Part shown: piece after piece, positions 46,341 through 58,081 of the stretch
Layout: the number at the start of each line of letters is the position of its first letter
How positions within the stretch are numbered: the stretch's first letter is position 1
NCBI GenBank assembly: GCA_023653785.1
Contig: JAMKCH010002982.1
Coordinates: forward strand, 1-64,000
Reading direction: 5' to 3'
From: Ophioderma brevispina
Lineage: Eukaryota > Echinodermata > Ophiuroidea > Amphilepidida > Ophiodermatidae
DNA: 64,000 nt
Position numbers and translations under genes: made by a program
The notes under the pieces: generated by a model
What the model was told of the DNA's origin: nothing
Databases searched by the model: none
What the model saw: only the letters and a program-made list of their open reading frames with translations

Positions 46341-49300
46341 CGCCACCTTTTTTCTAACATTTTCGTAGTAATGTTAAAATCATTACTTTCATCAATAAGC
46401 CTATCAAGTTTTGGTCATCAAAATTAAAGCTTGAGACATGTAGACTGCTAAAATGATCTAAATACTTTGAAATTTTTGGTGTAAGCTAGTTCCGTTTGGG
46501 GTCATTAAGGTCATATGATACATTGGCCAGTAGTGGTGGCTGATAACCGTAGTTAAGGCTTTGTGTCAAATTTTAAAATCAAAATTCTGATATCCTTTGG
46601 TCACTCCATGGGTTATGTTGAGAAGATTGCATGTGAGAAGCACCACAACTACTGCAATAATAATGTCCATAACCACCCCCTGTCATTTTAGTATGGCACA
46701 CAGTAATCGGTACTTGAGGGTTCATGTATAAATAGCCTTTTAAATTATTCACTTAATTTCACTTGCAATTATTATTCAGTTATTGATAGGCCAGTCAAAT
46801 TAAGAAAACATAATGACTAATAACTAATTGCACCATATCTATTTCTCCAGAATTGTATTGGGAAAACCTTTAAGAACAACCGTATCAAAAGTTTACCAAA
46901 ATCAAAGTAGTCGAATATGTAGGGGGCAAGGTTTACCATCACCATATTGAATGGGAAATGGTCGAATGATCCGAAAATGTTATGTTCATCGCCGTTTTCA
47001 AGGTTACGGTCAGGTCACAATGGGGTAAAATTTTTAGATTTACCCCGTTTGGTTATAAATATTAGTGGTCTACTGGTATATGAGCCCAAATATTGGTGCC
47101 CCATATATGAATATTTTTGTGTTTGCATAATAGAATGCAATTGTGACTGGGGCTATGTGATGTCACTAACTATAAACTCTTTCTATATTGAACTGTCAAC
47201 TAAGAATCTATATACATTTTAAGTATCTAGTGTGACCAAAGAACAATTTTTAAAACCAGTTTTGGAGATATGGCCAATTTTACCCGGAGACCTGAACTCT
47301 CTTCTATGTGCCTATTGTAATAACCTTAGATCACAGAATACTGTCGCACTATACCTTATTAATTTCGAACAATTAATTTTTTTACCCCTTTACAACTTTG
47401 ACCCCTATAATCTTCCACAGAGTCGCTTTTGGTTTAATTTAGTATTATTAGTCATTTTCATAGTATATTAACACTAACACTATATCCCCGAATGTTTATA
47501 TTGCGTTTGTTGGTACATCTTTGTGAAAATATTGTTTGTTTTAATGTAATTTACTACTACGTATTAAAGCAGAAGTATTGCTTGCAGAGATTTTATAACA
47601 ATAGTTCATACATGGTGTAATGTTGTACCAGGTTGATGGTTACCGATTTTCAGGAAGTCCGTCATTGGGGTACCGGAGCTTGTATTGGGAATAAGCTTAA
47701 AATTGTCTTTCAAAATCATGTGAAATGGCGCATGGCATTTCCTCTTAAAATTTTGTTCCTTCAAACCACAAACAACAAATAATGAAATAAAAAGTAAAAC
47801 CAATTAAAAACTGAATAAATAAATATAAAATAATATTTTTTTTAAAAATTAATAACATTTTAAAGTTAATAGCTTTGAGTTCCAAGATCAAAACGTATTG
47901 AAACATGGAGTGTTTAGGGTAAGTAATTCAATCAAAATAGAAATATAATTATATATTTTTTTTTTTTTTTTAAATAATATGTAATAATAGAAAAAAGATG
48001 TACACAAAATGATGGTCAAACAGAGAAAGTCCAATCCACTGAACTCCTGTCCAAAAAGGCTTGTATTATTTGTTCAATTTATCTAGAAATTTGCATATGA
48101 ACCCAATAAAGTTGGATAAAAATGAGGATGGTGTCAGGAGTTCAACAAGATAACCAGATATAGTGGGTAGGATTTTTCTGGAAGGGATCTTTTAACAATT
48201 GAGCCGCAAATACCATTTGACCTGAGGCTTTATCGAAACTGCTACAGAGGGTACCCACCAAACTAGTTCACAGAATACCGCCATTAAAACAGATAATACT
48301 TGAAGCATAGGCATTTCTTTCCTATGTCCAAAACTGTTAGAAATCACGTCCAATGAAACTCTGCACAAATTAATGAATCTTATAGAAAAAGACAAAACTG
48401 AACAAATAAACAATGAAAGAGTCAGATTTTGAGAGTTTTCCTTGGTGACTGTCAACAACAGTACAGAACACACTGCTTGGCCTCCACATAGAATTGGCTC
48501 TGTGCTGTGGAACATGATTGGAACATTCTTGGTGGATCTCTTGTGGACAACATGTCTTGTAAGAAGCATGCAATTGCCGTTTTGAAACTTCTAATTCAAT
48601 TCTGAAGCTGGCACATGACAAGGCCTGGCGCAAACCATCAAGTCTCAGCACTTTAACTTGGGGCAAAGCTTGAACGGAATGCTTTGCAGCTCACACACTA
48701 CTTTTTTGATGGATCCTTTTTCTAGATTTTGAGACTTGAATGATGTAACTTGGTCAAGGAAGGCAGTTTAAATTATTTCATCACCACCGACCGGTGGTAG
48801 TGCTACAGCCTTCATTGTCATTCGGAGATACAATTGAAAAGACGAGAGAATTGGGTTTTTGGGAATGTAATATACCTACCGTATGTTACAGACTTTCAGT
48901 GTCTAAAGGCCACATCTTGACAATGAGAAAAGAGCCCAACCTTCCAATAGTGCTATATCATTTCTTGATTTCATATAGTTCTTGATGTGAATTGAGTGCC
49001 ACTATCGCTATCACCAAACTTCGTGCTATACACAAGTGCTGGGAAGCACTAGCACCCTGGTTCTTTTTGCCTAGGAACCATAGGTTTCCATTCCATTGCA
49101 TACAATTGTTTCCTGAAAATATCCCAGGGCTTTTTTGAGACATCGACTGGGTTATCAAAAAAGCTATAATAAAGTTCTTCCGCATACCCATCAAAAAACT
49201 CCACAGCTCTTATAGGCTCTGGTTTTGACGCTAGCTACTACTTCCGGAATGTTCACAACTCCTGAAGCTATTGTAGACCTTGTTACCTGAGATATCCAAG

Positions 49301-50384
49301 GTAAGTAGAGTACTGCTGAAGTATGGCTGCAGGAAATTCCCTCTATTGCTTAGTGAACTGCAAGGGCTCACCACTCGCCACAGGAGTTTTTGCTCTGGAC
49401 TTTGTGTGCCTTGTCATTGGAAAGAATCCATTGACTTCGGACCCGAACTTCTAATTATTCAGCTTTTTGAATTTTGGGCACTTGTATTTGAATTAGACTC
49501 TTACCAGAAGAATTAGACCTGAAAATTTAAATTCCAATCACGTTCTTGGTTTGCATGACAAGTCCCCCCCCCCAAAATTAAAAAAAAAAAACAACCCCCC
49601 TCCCCCTTTGGCACTACAACACAAAAGTGTAAACTTTTTGAGTTACTCATGTTTTAGTAACAGTCCCCCTTTTTGCAAACTTTTAGTTTTTAAAACAGAT
49701 TGTACACATTAGGGCGATTAAGCTTAAGAAAAAAAACAAAGATAAAAATCAAAGCTGTATTTTAGGGTTAAAATTCCCATGATAACCGTTGTTGACATAC
49801 GTTTTGCAGAATGTTTCATTTGTACATCCTCAATGTGAGAAATGTCACCATTTCTTAATAATGAACAAAACCCAGATTCCTTAAAAAGACAAAATCAAAG
49901 AAAGTTATTAAACCAACTTTCATCAAATTTGCAATCTCTGTTTGAAATAACATCAAAAAGTAGTCAAAGGTGCTTGATAATGCCATTTTGGGAATGTGCG
50001 GTAGCAGCATGTCACTTTTTTGTAAATATAGTCCACAAATCTCATTTGTGAAATTGAATAAGCCTATTTGTTCATGATACTACATAGTATTTACATTTGT
50101 GATATGACAAATCAGTTATTTGCGATGAATTAAAATTTTTTTTACCATGTCTGATTGTCAAATTTGTTTGACATAATACGGAACTGCCTTTATTGTATGT
50201 ACGCCATGTGGTGGAATTTGATACCAAATTTGGTAAAATTTAATTCAAATGACTTCTCCAATGACCTTAATGACTATGAGACCCCAAATGCTAAGATACC
50301 TACTAAAAGTATCTTTAGAACAATCTTTCTTTCCAGCTTTAATTTGATACCACACATGAGAGTTTTCTGAGGATTTCCCTTTTG
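46341..50384. other. Long AT-rich stretch without recognised genes
   Basis: Four kilobases with no recognised exon or element. T-run at about 47959-47971 and CCCCC/AAAA runs at 49565-49610. The frames at 48192-48666 (minus) overlap in two registers and match nothing recognised. It may include upstream introns of the carrier gene. Confidence 0.35.
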
Positions 50385-50580
50385 ACATCAGTAAGCAATA
50401 TGCAAAAAGAGGGCGGGGGGCATATGACGTCCTTTAATGAGGTCCGATTTTTGGGGACCCCTTCTAATCTAAATTTGCTTTGTGCACCCCAAGGAAGGTT
50501 CGTGCCAAGTTTCATAGCTTTTTTGTCCAGAAGTGCACGATGCGTATGGTTACTACTACACTAGACTATTAGGCAGCGAC
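50385..50580 (-). mobile_element. Dispersed repeat or LINE 3'-UTR fragment
   Basis: The reverse complement contains GTGCACTTCTGGACAAAAAAG then TATGAAACTTGGCACGAACC, matching the phrase at 10138-10180 and 46221-46260. Its plus strand carries GGGGACCCCTTC and TGACGTCCTTTAATGAGG. Confidence 0.45.
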
Positions 50581-50800
50581 ACAAAAGCATGCAAAATGTG
50601 CATGTGTTGTTTATAGAGTTGTCTTGTTTTTTTAGATGAAAAAGGTAATCCAAATTGCAGATTTTTCTTTTTTCTTTATTGCATCTTGAGGAACTTTTCT
50701 TTTCTTGCCCAACCGAAAAAATAATGAAAGACCGCTTTTTCTGTCAGTTGTTTCAGTTGGAACATAAGATGAGAACACTGACATGTGACCTGTGAATACA

Positions 50801-53800
50801 GCACTCCAAGAATATTTGTCTAGGCTAACGAGGCACAGGTTATACTAAGACAAACCACTAGTGTTTAGACGTGTAGCAATAGACTCTAAGAATATGGTCT
50901 AGGCAACGAGCAAGGTTTACCTAAGACAACACTAGTGTTAGAACGTGTAAGCAAGAGTGAGGTTCTAAGAATATTGGTATAGGCTAATGAGGCAACAAGG
51001 TTAGTACCTAAGACAACACTAGTGTTAGGACGTTGTGTACAAGTGCGAGATTTAAGGAATATTGGGCTAGGCTTACCGATGGCAAGGTTAACCTAAGACC
51101 CAACATAGTGTTAGGAGTTTGTAGCAAGTGGAGATTATAAGAATGATGGTCTAGGCTACCGAGCAAGGTTAACTTAAGACAACACTAGTGTTAGGAAGTG
51201 TAGCAATAGCACTCTAAAATATTGGTATCGGCTTACCGGGGCAAGGTTATACCTAAGACAACACTAGTGTTAGGACGTTTGTAGCAAGTGTGAGATTCTA
51301 AGAAGATTGGTCTAGGCTACCGATGCAAGGTTATACCTAAGACAACACTAGATGTTAGACGTGTAGGCAATAGCACTCTAAGAATATTGGTCTAGGCTAC
51401 CGAGGCAAGGTTATCCTAAGACAACACTAGTGTGAGGACGTTTGTGGTATCAATTAGCACTCTAAGAATATTGGTCTAGGCTACAGAGGCAAGGTTATAC
51501 CTAGACCAACCACTAGTGTTAGGCGTGTTTTGTAGCAATAGCACTCTAAGAATATTCGGTCTAGGCTACCCGAGGAAAGGTTATACCAGCACAACACTAG
51601 TGTAGGGACGTGTAGCAATAGCACTCTAAGAATATTGGTCTAGGCGACCGAGGCAAGGTTATACCTAAGACAAACACTAGTGTTAGGTAGGACGGTGTGC
51701 AATAGCAATCTTAAGATATTGGTCTAGGCAACCGAGGCAAGGTTATACAAGAAGACAACACTAGTGTTAGGACGTGTAGCAATAGCACTCTAAGAATATG
51801 GTTTAGGCTACCGAGGCAAGGTTATACCTAGGACAACACTATTGTGTTAGGACGTTTTTGTGTAATGTAGCAAGTGTGAGGTTCTTTAAGAATATGTCTA
51901 GGCTTACTGAGGACAAGGTGTTACCTAGAAAACTGTGTTAGGGGGGGGGGGGGGGACGTTGTAGCAAGTGCGAGATATAAGAATATTGGTCTAGACTACC
52001 GAGGCAAAAGGTTTCCTAAGACAACACTAGTGTTAGGATGTGTAGCAAGTGTGAGATTCTAACGACTATTGGTCTAGGCTACCGAGGCAAGGTTATACAT
52101 AAGACAAACTAGTGTTAGGACGTGTAGCAATAGCACTCGAAAATATTGGGTCTAGGCTACCGAGGCAAGGGGCAGGTTATTATACCTAAGACAACACTAG
52201 TGTTAGGACGAGTAGCAAGTGTGAGATTAGAATATTGGTCGAGGATACCGAGGCAAGGTTATACCTAAGACAACACTAGTGTTAGGACGTGTAGCAATAG
52301 CCACTCTAAGAATATTGGGTCTAGGCGACCGCAGCAAGGTAATACATAAGACAACAATAGGGTTAGGCGTGTGCAATAGCACTCTAAAAGATTGGTTTAG
52401 GCTACCGAGGCAAGGTTATACCTAAGACCAACACTATGTTAGGAAGTATTGTAGCAATAGCACTAATAAGAATATTGGGCTAGGCTACGGCAAGGTTATA
52501 CCAAGAAACACTAGTGTTAAGGGACGTGTAGCAATAGCACTTCAAAGAATATTGCGTCTAGGCTACAGAGGAAAAGGTTTATATACCCTAAGACAACACT
52601 AGTGTTAGGACGTGTAGCAATAGCACTCTGAAGATATGGTCTAGGACTACCGAGGCAAGGTATACCTCGAAACCACTGTGTTAGGACGTTGAAGCAATAG
52701 CACTCTAAGAATATTGGTCTAGGATACCGAGGCAAGGTTATACCTAAGACAACCCTAGTGTTAGGACGTGTAGCAATAGCACCCTTTGTAGCAATAGACC
52801 CTAAGAATATTGTCTAGGCTGACCGAGCAAGGTCAGTTATACCTAAGAAAACACTAGTGTTAGGACGTGTAGCAATAGAACTCTAAGAAAATTGGTCTAG
52901 GCTACCGAGGCAAGGTTATACCTAAGACAACACTAGTGTTAGGATGTGTAGCAATAGCACTTAAGAATATTGGTCTTCTAGGCTAACGAGGGCACGGTTA
53001 TACCTAAGGGGGACAACATAGTGTTAGGACGTTGATGCTTTTTGTGTAGCAATAGCACTCTAAGAAGATTGGTCTAGGCTACCGATGCAAGGTTATACCT
53101 TAAGACAACACTAGTGTTAGGACGTGTAGCAATAGAACTCCAGAATATTGGTCTAGAATACCGAGGCCAAGGTTATACCTAAGAAAACACTAGTGTTAGG
53201 ACGTTGTGTAGGTAGCAATAGCCACTCTTAAGAATATTGGTTAGGCTACCGAGGCACAAGGTTATACAAAGACAACACTAGTGTTTAGGACGTGTAGCAA
53301 TAGCACACTATTAAGAATATTGGTCTAGGCTAACGAGGCAAGGTTAGGTATACCTAAGACAACAATAGTGTTAGGACGTGTTGGTAGCAATAGAACTCTA
53401 AGAATATTGGTCTAGACTACCGAGGCAAGGTTATTCCTAAGACAACACTAAGGGTTAGGACGTTGTAGCAACAAGCCATCTTAAGAATATTGGTATAGGG
53501 CTAACGAGGGCAAGGTTATACTAGACAAACACTAGTGTTAGGATAGTGTAGCAATAGCACTCAAGAATAGTGGTCTAGCTACCTAGCACGGCAAGGTTAT
53601 ACCTAAGCAAAACACTAGTGTTAGACGGTAGCAAATAGCAATCTTAAGAATATGTCTAGGCTACCGAGGCAAGGTGGCCGTACGTTCGCAAACAATATCT
53701 TTCCCCGTATTCCTGCTCTACACTCTCTCTTTTTTCCTAAACCTAAGATACACGAGTGTTAGGACGTGTTGTAGCAATAGCCACTCTAAAGAAGGATGAG

Positions 53801-54704
53801 TCTAGGATACCGAGCAAGGTTATACCTAAGACCAACAGCTAGTGTGAGGACGTGTCCACCACGCAATAGCACTCTTAAGAATATTGGTCTGGCTACCGAG
53901 GCAAAAGGTTATACCTAAGACAACACTAGTGTTAGGACGTGTAGCAATAGCCTCTAAGAATATTGGTCTAGGCAACGAGGCTACAGGTTAACCTAAGACA
54001 ACACTAGTGTTAGGACGTGTAGAAAGTGTTGTAGCAATAGCGACTCTAGGAATATTGGTCTAGGCTACCGAGCAAGTTCTATTACCTAAGACAAACACTA
54101 GTGTTTAGGACGTGTAGCACATGCACTCTAAGAAATGGGTCTAGGCTACCGAGGCAAGGTTTAGGTTTATACCTAAGCACAACCAGTTTAGGACGTGTAG
54201 CCAATAGAACTCTAAAGATATTGGTCTAGGCTACCGAGGCAAGGTTATACATTAAGGACAACACTAGTGTTAGGATGTGTAGCAATAGCCTACTTAGCTA
54301 TTGGTCTAGGCTACGAGCAAGGTTATAACCTAAGACAACACTAGGGTTAGGACGTTTTGTTGTAGCAATGGCACTCTAAGAATATTGGTCTAGGATACCG
54401 AGGCAAGGTTATACTTAAGACCAACACTAAGTGTTAGCGACGATTGTTTAGCAATAGCACTCTAAGAATATTGGTCTAGGCGACCGAGGCAAGGTTATAC
54501 CTAAACAACAATAGGTTAAGGACGTTGGTAGGCAATAGCACTCTAGGAATATTGGTCTAGGCTACCGAGGCAAGGTTATACCTAAGACAACCCTAGTGTT
54601 AGGAAGTTGTAGCATAGCACTCTAAGACTATTGGCTGGCACCGAGGCAAGTTCTACCTAAGACACAACACTAGTGTTAGGACGTGTAGCAAGTGCGAGAT
54701 TTTG
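50801..54704. repeat. Satellite array, 80-bp unit, about 48 copies
   Basis: The unit, by eye 80 bp, runs AACACTAGTGTTAGGACGTG, TAGCAATAGCACTCTAAGAA, TATTGGTCTAGGCTACCGAG, GCAAGGTTATACCTAAGACA. It starts with the perfect palindrome AACACTAGTGTT. Most units are type A (TAGCAATAGCACTC). About nine are type B (TAGCAAGTGTGAGATTC), clustered at 50.95-52.23 kb plus the last unit at about 54690. Unit length varies widely through small indels. No gene lies inside; short frames are artefacts. Confidence 0.97.
53674..53741. other. Non-satellite interruption in the array
   Basis: About 68 bp beginning GGCCGTACGTTCGCAAACAA and ending CTCTCTCTTTTTTCC replaces the GCAAGGTTATA...-type part of one unit. It has no similarity to the unit or to other repeats in the window. 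It may be a small insertion, a filler at a recombination junction, or a technical artefact. Confidence 0.75.
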
Positions 54705-55837
54705 AACCACCAATCATGCTCCTGGGAGCATAGGTTGTGGCAACCATTCGAACGGACTTATGACTATATTGAGGGAGGACCATAATAGCAGTAGCGATTT
54801 ATCGTTAAAATGTCTCAAGGATTTAGAAGTGCAAATCTGGCACACCAATCTCGCTGGTCTTGTGGTTAGGTAGGCGACCTCATGATACAGTGGTTCTCGG
54901 GTCGAATTTTGTTTACTATTTCTTTTAAAATATGTAAAATTTTCATTATTTTCCAGGTTAAGGGAAGAAAAATTCTAAGTCCAAAATTAATTAGCTGCCC
55001 TTTGAGGTCAGTATGGGAGACCTGCTCCTGGAGCATGGGTGGGTTGCGTTCAAAAAATACCGTGTGCAGGATGTGTACAGGAATGGAACGACCACTGATG
55101 TTTAGAAATTTCACTACACGTTTGCACTTGAGCAAAAACAACTACACGTCCAATTTCTTCATGGTAGTTACCACAAAGCTACCACCGAGTAGGACATGGA
55201 TTATTGACCACAGACGTTAAACTCGCGGCCAGGATTCCGTGTATTTGTGCCGCATAGACGGATCGGTAACACAGCGGCTGTCTCCCAAGTTGTGGAGTAG
55301 CTACGTGGTTACACCGGCTCTCAGCGAGCGCCGATATTTCTCATGCCAATTTTGTTTTTTAGATATTGGCCCCATAATTTGACATTTTTTATTAATTGGA
55401 GAGGAATACGGGGGTTTTTGATGAGGCCCGATTTGAATTTCGTAATGATTTTCTAAAAAACGTTCAAAACGGAGCCCAAGTGTATAGCCCCTCATTTCAT
55501 GAAATTTTCATCCACTCTCTCAAAATGGCGTCGTGGTTACTGGGGAGTAGCTACGTGGTAGCTGCGTGTCTATTCCGGATACTTGTATACACAACATTCC
55601 CTTCTCTCCACCTAGTGGGCAAATACGGGGTAGCCATTGGGGTACAATGTAGGTACAGCAGAGTAGCCACACCACTGTATACTTAATAACCGTGTACTTT
55701 GTAAGCCGTATCTTGCAGCTACAGCCTCGCAATTAGCCCAGTGTGTACTGTGCAGTAGCTGTCGCGGTAGACATGGTGTAGCTGCCGTATAGGCTACCAC
55801 GTGAGCAAGAAAATGGCTGTGTAACTTATATTTCAGT
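54705..55837. other. Non-coding stretch, GTAG/CTAC-rich in its second half
   Basis: No exon recognised. 55265-55320 and 55530-55800 repeat GGAGTAGCTACGTGGT-like phrases (GGAGTAGCTACGTGG occurs at about 55295 and 55545), related in style to 14.1-14.3 and 37.5-37.7 kb. Confidence 0.45.
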
Positions 55838-56183
55838 ATTAGTTTATGGCAGCGCCTGTAGCGTGCGTCGTTTCCCTGGGCATTTGGGATATTTGCAAAT
55901 GCAAATGGTGCGCCCGTAGGTGGAGTGCCCATCTCTCTGTCATTGGCGTTTGGGCCAGACTCCCTCATATAATGTTGCTGTGGGGGGTTTGCCACTCCTC
56001 CAGCACAGCGAGTCTGTTTTGCATTCCCAGCATATGCCGGTACCCATTTATACTCCTGGGTGGAGAGAGGTAAGCGAGGTAAAGTGCCTTGCCCAAGTGC
56101 ACAACACATAGGCGACAGCGGGGCTCGAACCCACAACCTTATGCTTATGAGGCGAGCGCTAATCCACTGCACCACATGTGCCC
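55838..56183 (-). mobile_element. tRNA-derived SINE
   Basis: The minus-strand head is tRNA-like: A box TGGTGCAGTGG (56174-56164) and B box GGTTCGAGCCC (56131-56121), 33 bp apart as in tRNA genes, with a CTCGCCTCATAAGCATAAGG anticodon-arm region. Directly downstream comes TGTGCACTTGGGCAAGGCACTT, a phrase common in animal SINE bodies. The promoter boxes look intact, so RNA polymerase III transcription is plausible. The 3' boundary is not visible; about 55838 is a guess where similarity to the GTAG-rich flank begins. The 187-codon minus-strand frame across it is not a protein gene. Confidence 0.8.
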
Positions 56184-56436
56184 TCTGGGATATTTTAACT
56201 GCTTAATCTAGATTAAAACATAAGGGTGATATATTTTTTAAAACAGTTAAGTTTTCAGATGATATCATGACTGAATACAAAGCCAGGAAAATTGATAACA
56301 AACGATTAATGGTGCTAGAATTGCATTTTTCAGGGAGGAGCCAAATTCGGCAGTAATCTTTCAATGTTATCAACATGTACACGGGTACATGAAAGAAAAT
56401 ACTTTTTGCGTACATGGATAGAAAATTAAATGGTAA

Positions 56437-57262
56437 TTGCCAGCTCGAGACAACACACACACTGCTGTCACTAAGTTCTACACTGCAGAGTTTGAAGAAT
56501 TGGTTTTGGACTTCGATATTTCTAAGCAAGATAGGAGGAAATTTAACTTTCTTATGAAATGTATTCCCAGTGAGTGGCTGGAGGACTTGCATCCTAGGAA
56601 TGCTGACTTTTTTGATAACATTATCTCTGGTCTTCTTGATACTAATAAAATCCCAAAATTCACTTATTCTTTTTACTAAGTTTTGGGATGAGATAAAGGA
56701 TGATATTGACGATGACGATCGGGAAGACACTGACTGGAAAGAAATTCATATTCGGAATTTCAAATGTACCATTGATACTCGTTTACGCTCTTTTTACTTT
56801 AAAATTTTTTATAAAGCCATTGCCTTTAATAACTTCTTATTTAAAATTAAGCGCAAGGATTCTCCTAATTGTGATATCTGTGATAAATTTCCTGAGACTT
56901 TTATTCATGTTTTTTGCGAATGTGAATATGTTAAACCAATTTGGATGGAGCTCCTTAAGATCATTCCAGACAAACATGATATTGATTTTATCATGTCCAA
57001 CTTTGATAAAATTTTTGGTGTGTACGAAGACAAATTCATTACTTATTTGTTCTTATGTGTCAAATACTATATTTACATCTCTAAATTTCAAAACAAGAAG
57101 CCCAACTTTACTTGTTTTAAAATCTTTCTTAAAAGTAATAGAGATTGTGAATACTACATTGCTAATAAGAGGGACAAACTATCCATTCATTTTAAAAATA
57201 CAGCAAGTAAACTTGCGTCATCCCCCTGGCAAGATGGCAGTCTGGAACATGACCTCAGATGA
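56437..57262 (+). pseudogene. LINE (L1/Tx1-like) ORF2 C-terminal fragment, frameshifted
   Basis: The first frame (56437-56679) gives FEELVLDFDISKQDRRKFNF and LMKCIPSEWLEDLHP. The frame then changes between about 56660 and 56690, and the second frame runs to TGA at 57260-57262 with FWDEIKDD, TIDTRLRSFYFKIFYKAIAF and the zinc-finger-like CDICDKFPETFIHVFCEC then KPIW. C-x2-C-x8-H-x4-C followed by W is the zf-RVT type motif found after the RT domain in L1/Tx1-group LINEs. Endonuclease and RT catalytic regions are absent, so this is a 5'-truncated, frameshifted copy. Its 3' UTR follows directly. Clade placement is from motif style only. Confidence 0.88.
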
Positions 57263-57490
57263 CCTTTGACCTTGGTCCATGACCTTTGACATCATCCACA
57301 CATGAAGGAACCCCTAATGCACCTTAACCCCAAGTCTGATTTAAATCGGACTTAAACTTTTCGAAGGAGACGCAAAAAACAAAAACCTAACCAAAACCTA
57401 ACCAAACTGGAACACACACATACATACACACGGACATTCGCACCCTCGCAATATCCCCCTCTGCTTTTCAAGCCAGGGGGATAAAAAATT
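57263..57490 (+). mobile_element. 3' UTR of the LINE fragment
   Basis: Directly after the stop: TGACCTTTGACCTTGG, CATGACCTTTGACATCATCC, a CTAACCAAAACCTAACC block, a CACACACATACATACACACG stretch and ATCCCCCT...CAGGGGGATAAAAAATTG. This links the TGACCTTTGACC phrases elsewhere in the window to LINE tails. Confidence 0.75.
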
Positions 57491-57922
57491 GAGATTCGAT
57501 ATTTAAACATTTTTTCGCCATCTGTCTGTTTTATGTGTGTAACATGTATAAGACATTTTTGCTGCACTTTTTTTCTTTGAAATTTTCTTGATCAATATTG
57601 AATAATTATAAAAGCACACAACTTTGTTTTGTGTGGAAAAGAGAAAAAAAGTTCTACACTGCAGAATGGTAAGAAATGATACATAAAACAAATATATTAA
57701 CTTGAGGCACCAGTTAAAACTATAGGCCTGAAGTAACCAGCATAGTTCAATTTCCTGAGGGGCTTTGTCATTCAGGAAATAAAATTTATTTAGGTCAATC
57801 TCTGACCAGATGACCACTGTGATTGACATAATTTGGTTACTTTTTTTCAAATATTGCTTTCACAGAAATATCCAGGTCACCCAAGGCCCATAGTTTTAAT
57901 TACAGCCTTTATGGCAGTAAAA
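57491..57922. other. Non-coding stretch
   Basis: No exon recognised; AT-rich, with T-runs near 57568. Confidence 0.35.
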
Positions 57923-58081
57923 CACAGCTGTTTGAAAGTCTTATTTATTACAACAAAACCACAAAAATACAAGGATTATTAAGAGCACCATTTTAATACC
58001 CGATTTATATTATGTATTCCACTAGCTCATTCAGTGCAAATTTTATGAAATTAATTGCTGGCCACTGATTTTTTCCCTTAA

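Noticed and set aside
48192..48666. Overlapping 125- and 98-codon minus-strand frames tested as further carrier exons
   Set aside because: Neither frame shows P-x-D/E-x-x-K-x-R or the six-helix carrier pattern, and no consensus acceptor/donor pair bounds them.
50801..54704. CRISPR array (regular repeats)
   Set aside because: There are no variable spacers; the whole 80-bp unit repeats, which is satellite DNA in an animal genome.
54882..55220. 112-codon plus and 91-codon minus frames after the satellite
   Set aside because: No recognisable domain on either strand and no splice signals; left as unexplained open sequence.
55612..56175. 187-codon minus-strand frame
   Set aside because: It runs through a tRNA-derived SINE and a GTAG-rich repeat; MVQWISARLIS-type starts are the usual translation of a tRNA head.
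56112..56183. tRNA gene on the minus strand
   Set aside because: A and B boxes are present, but the SINE body phrase GGGCAAGGCACTT follows at once and the acceptor ends do not pair convincingly, so it is a SINE head.
56203..56730. 175-codon minus-strand frame
   Set aside because: It is the antisense of the LINE ORF2 fragment, whose plus-strand motifs (CDIC...H...C...W) identify the coding strand.
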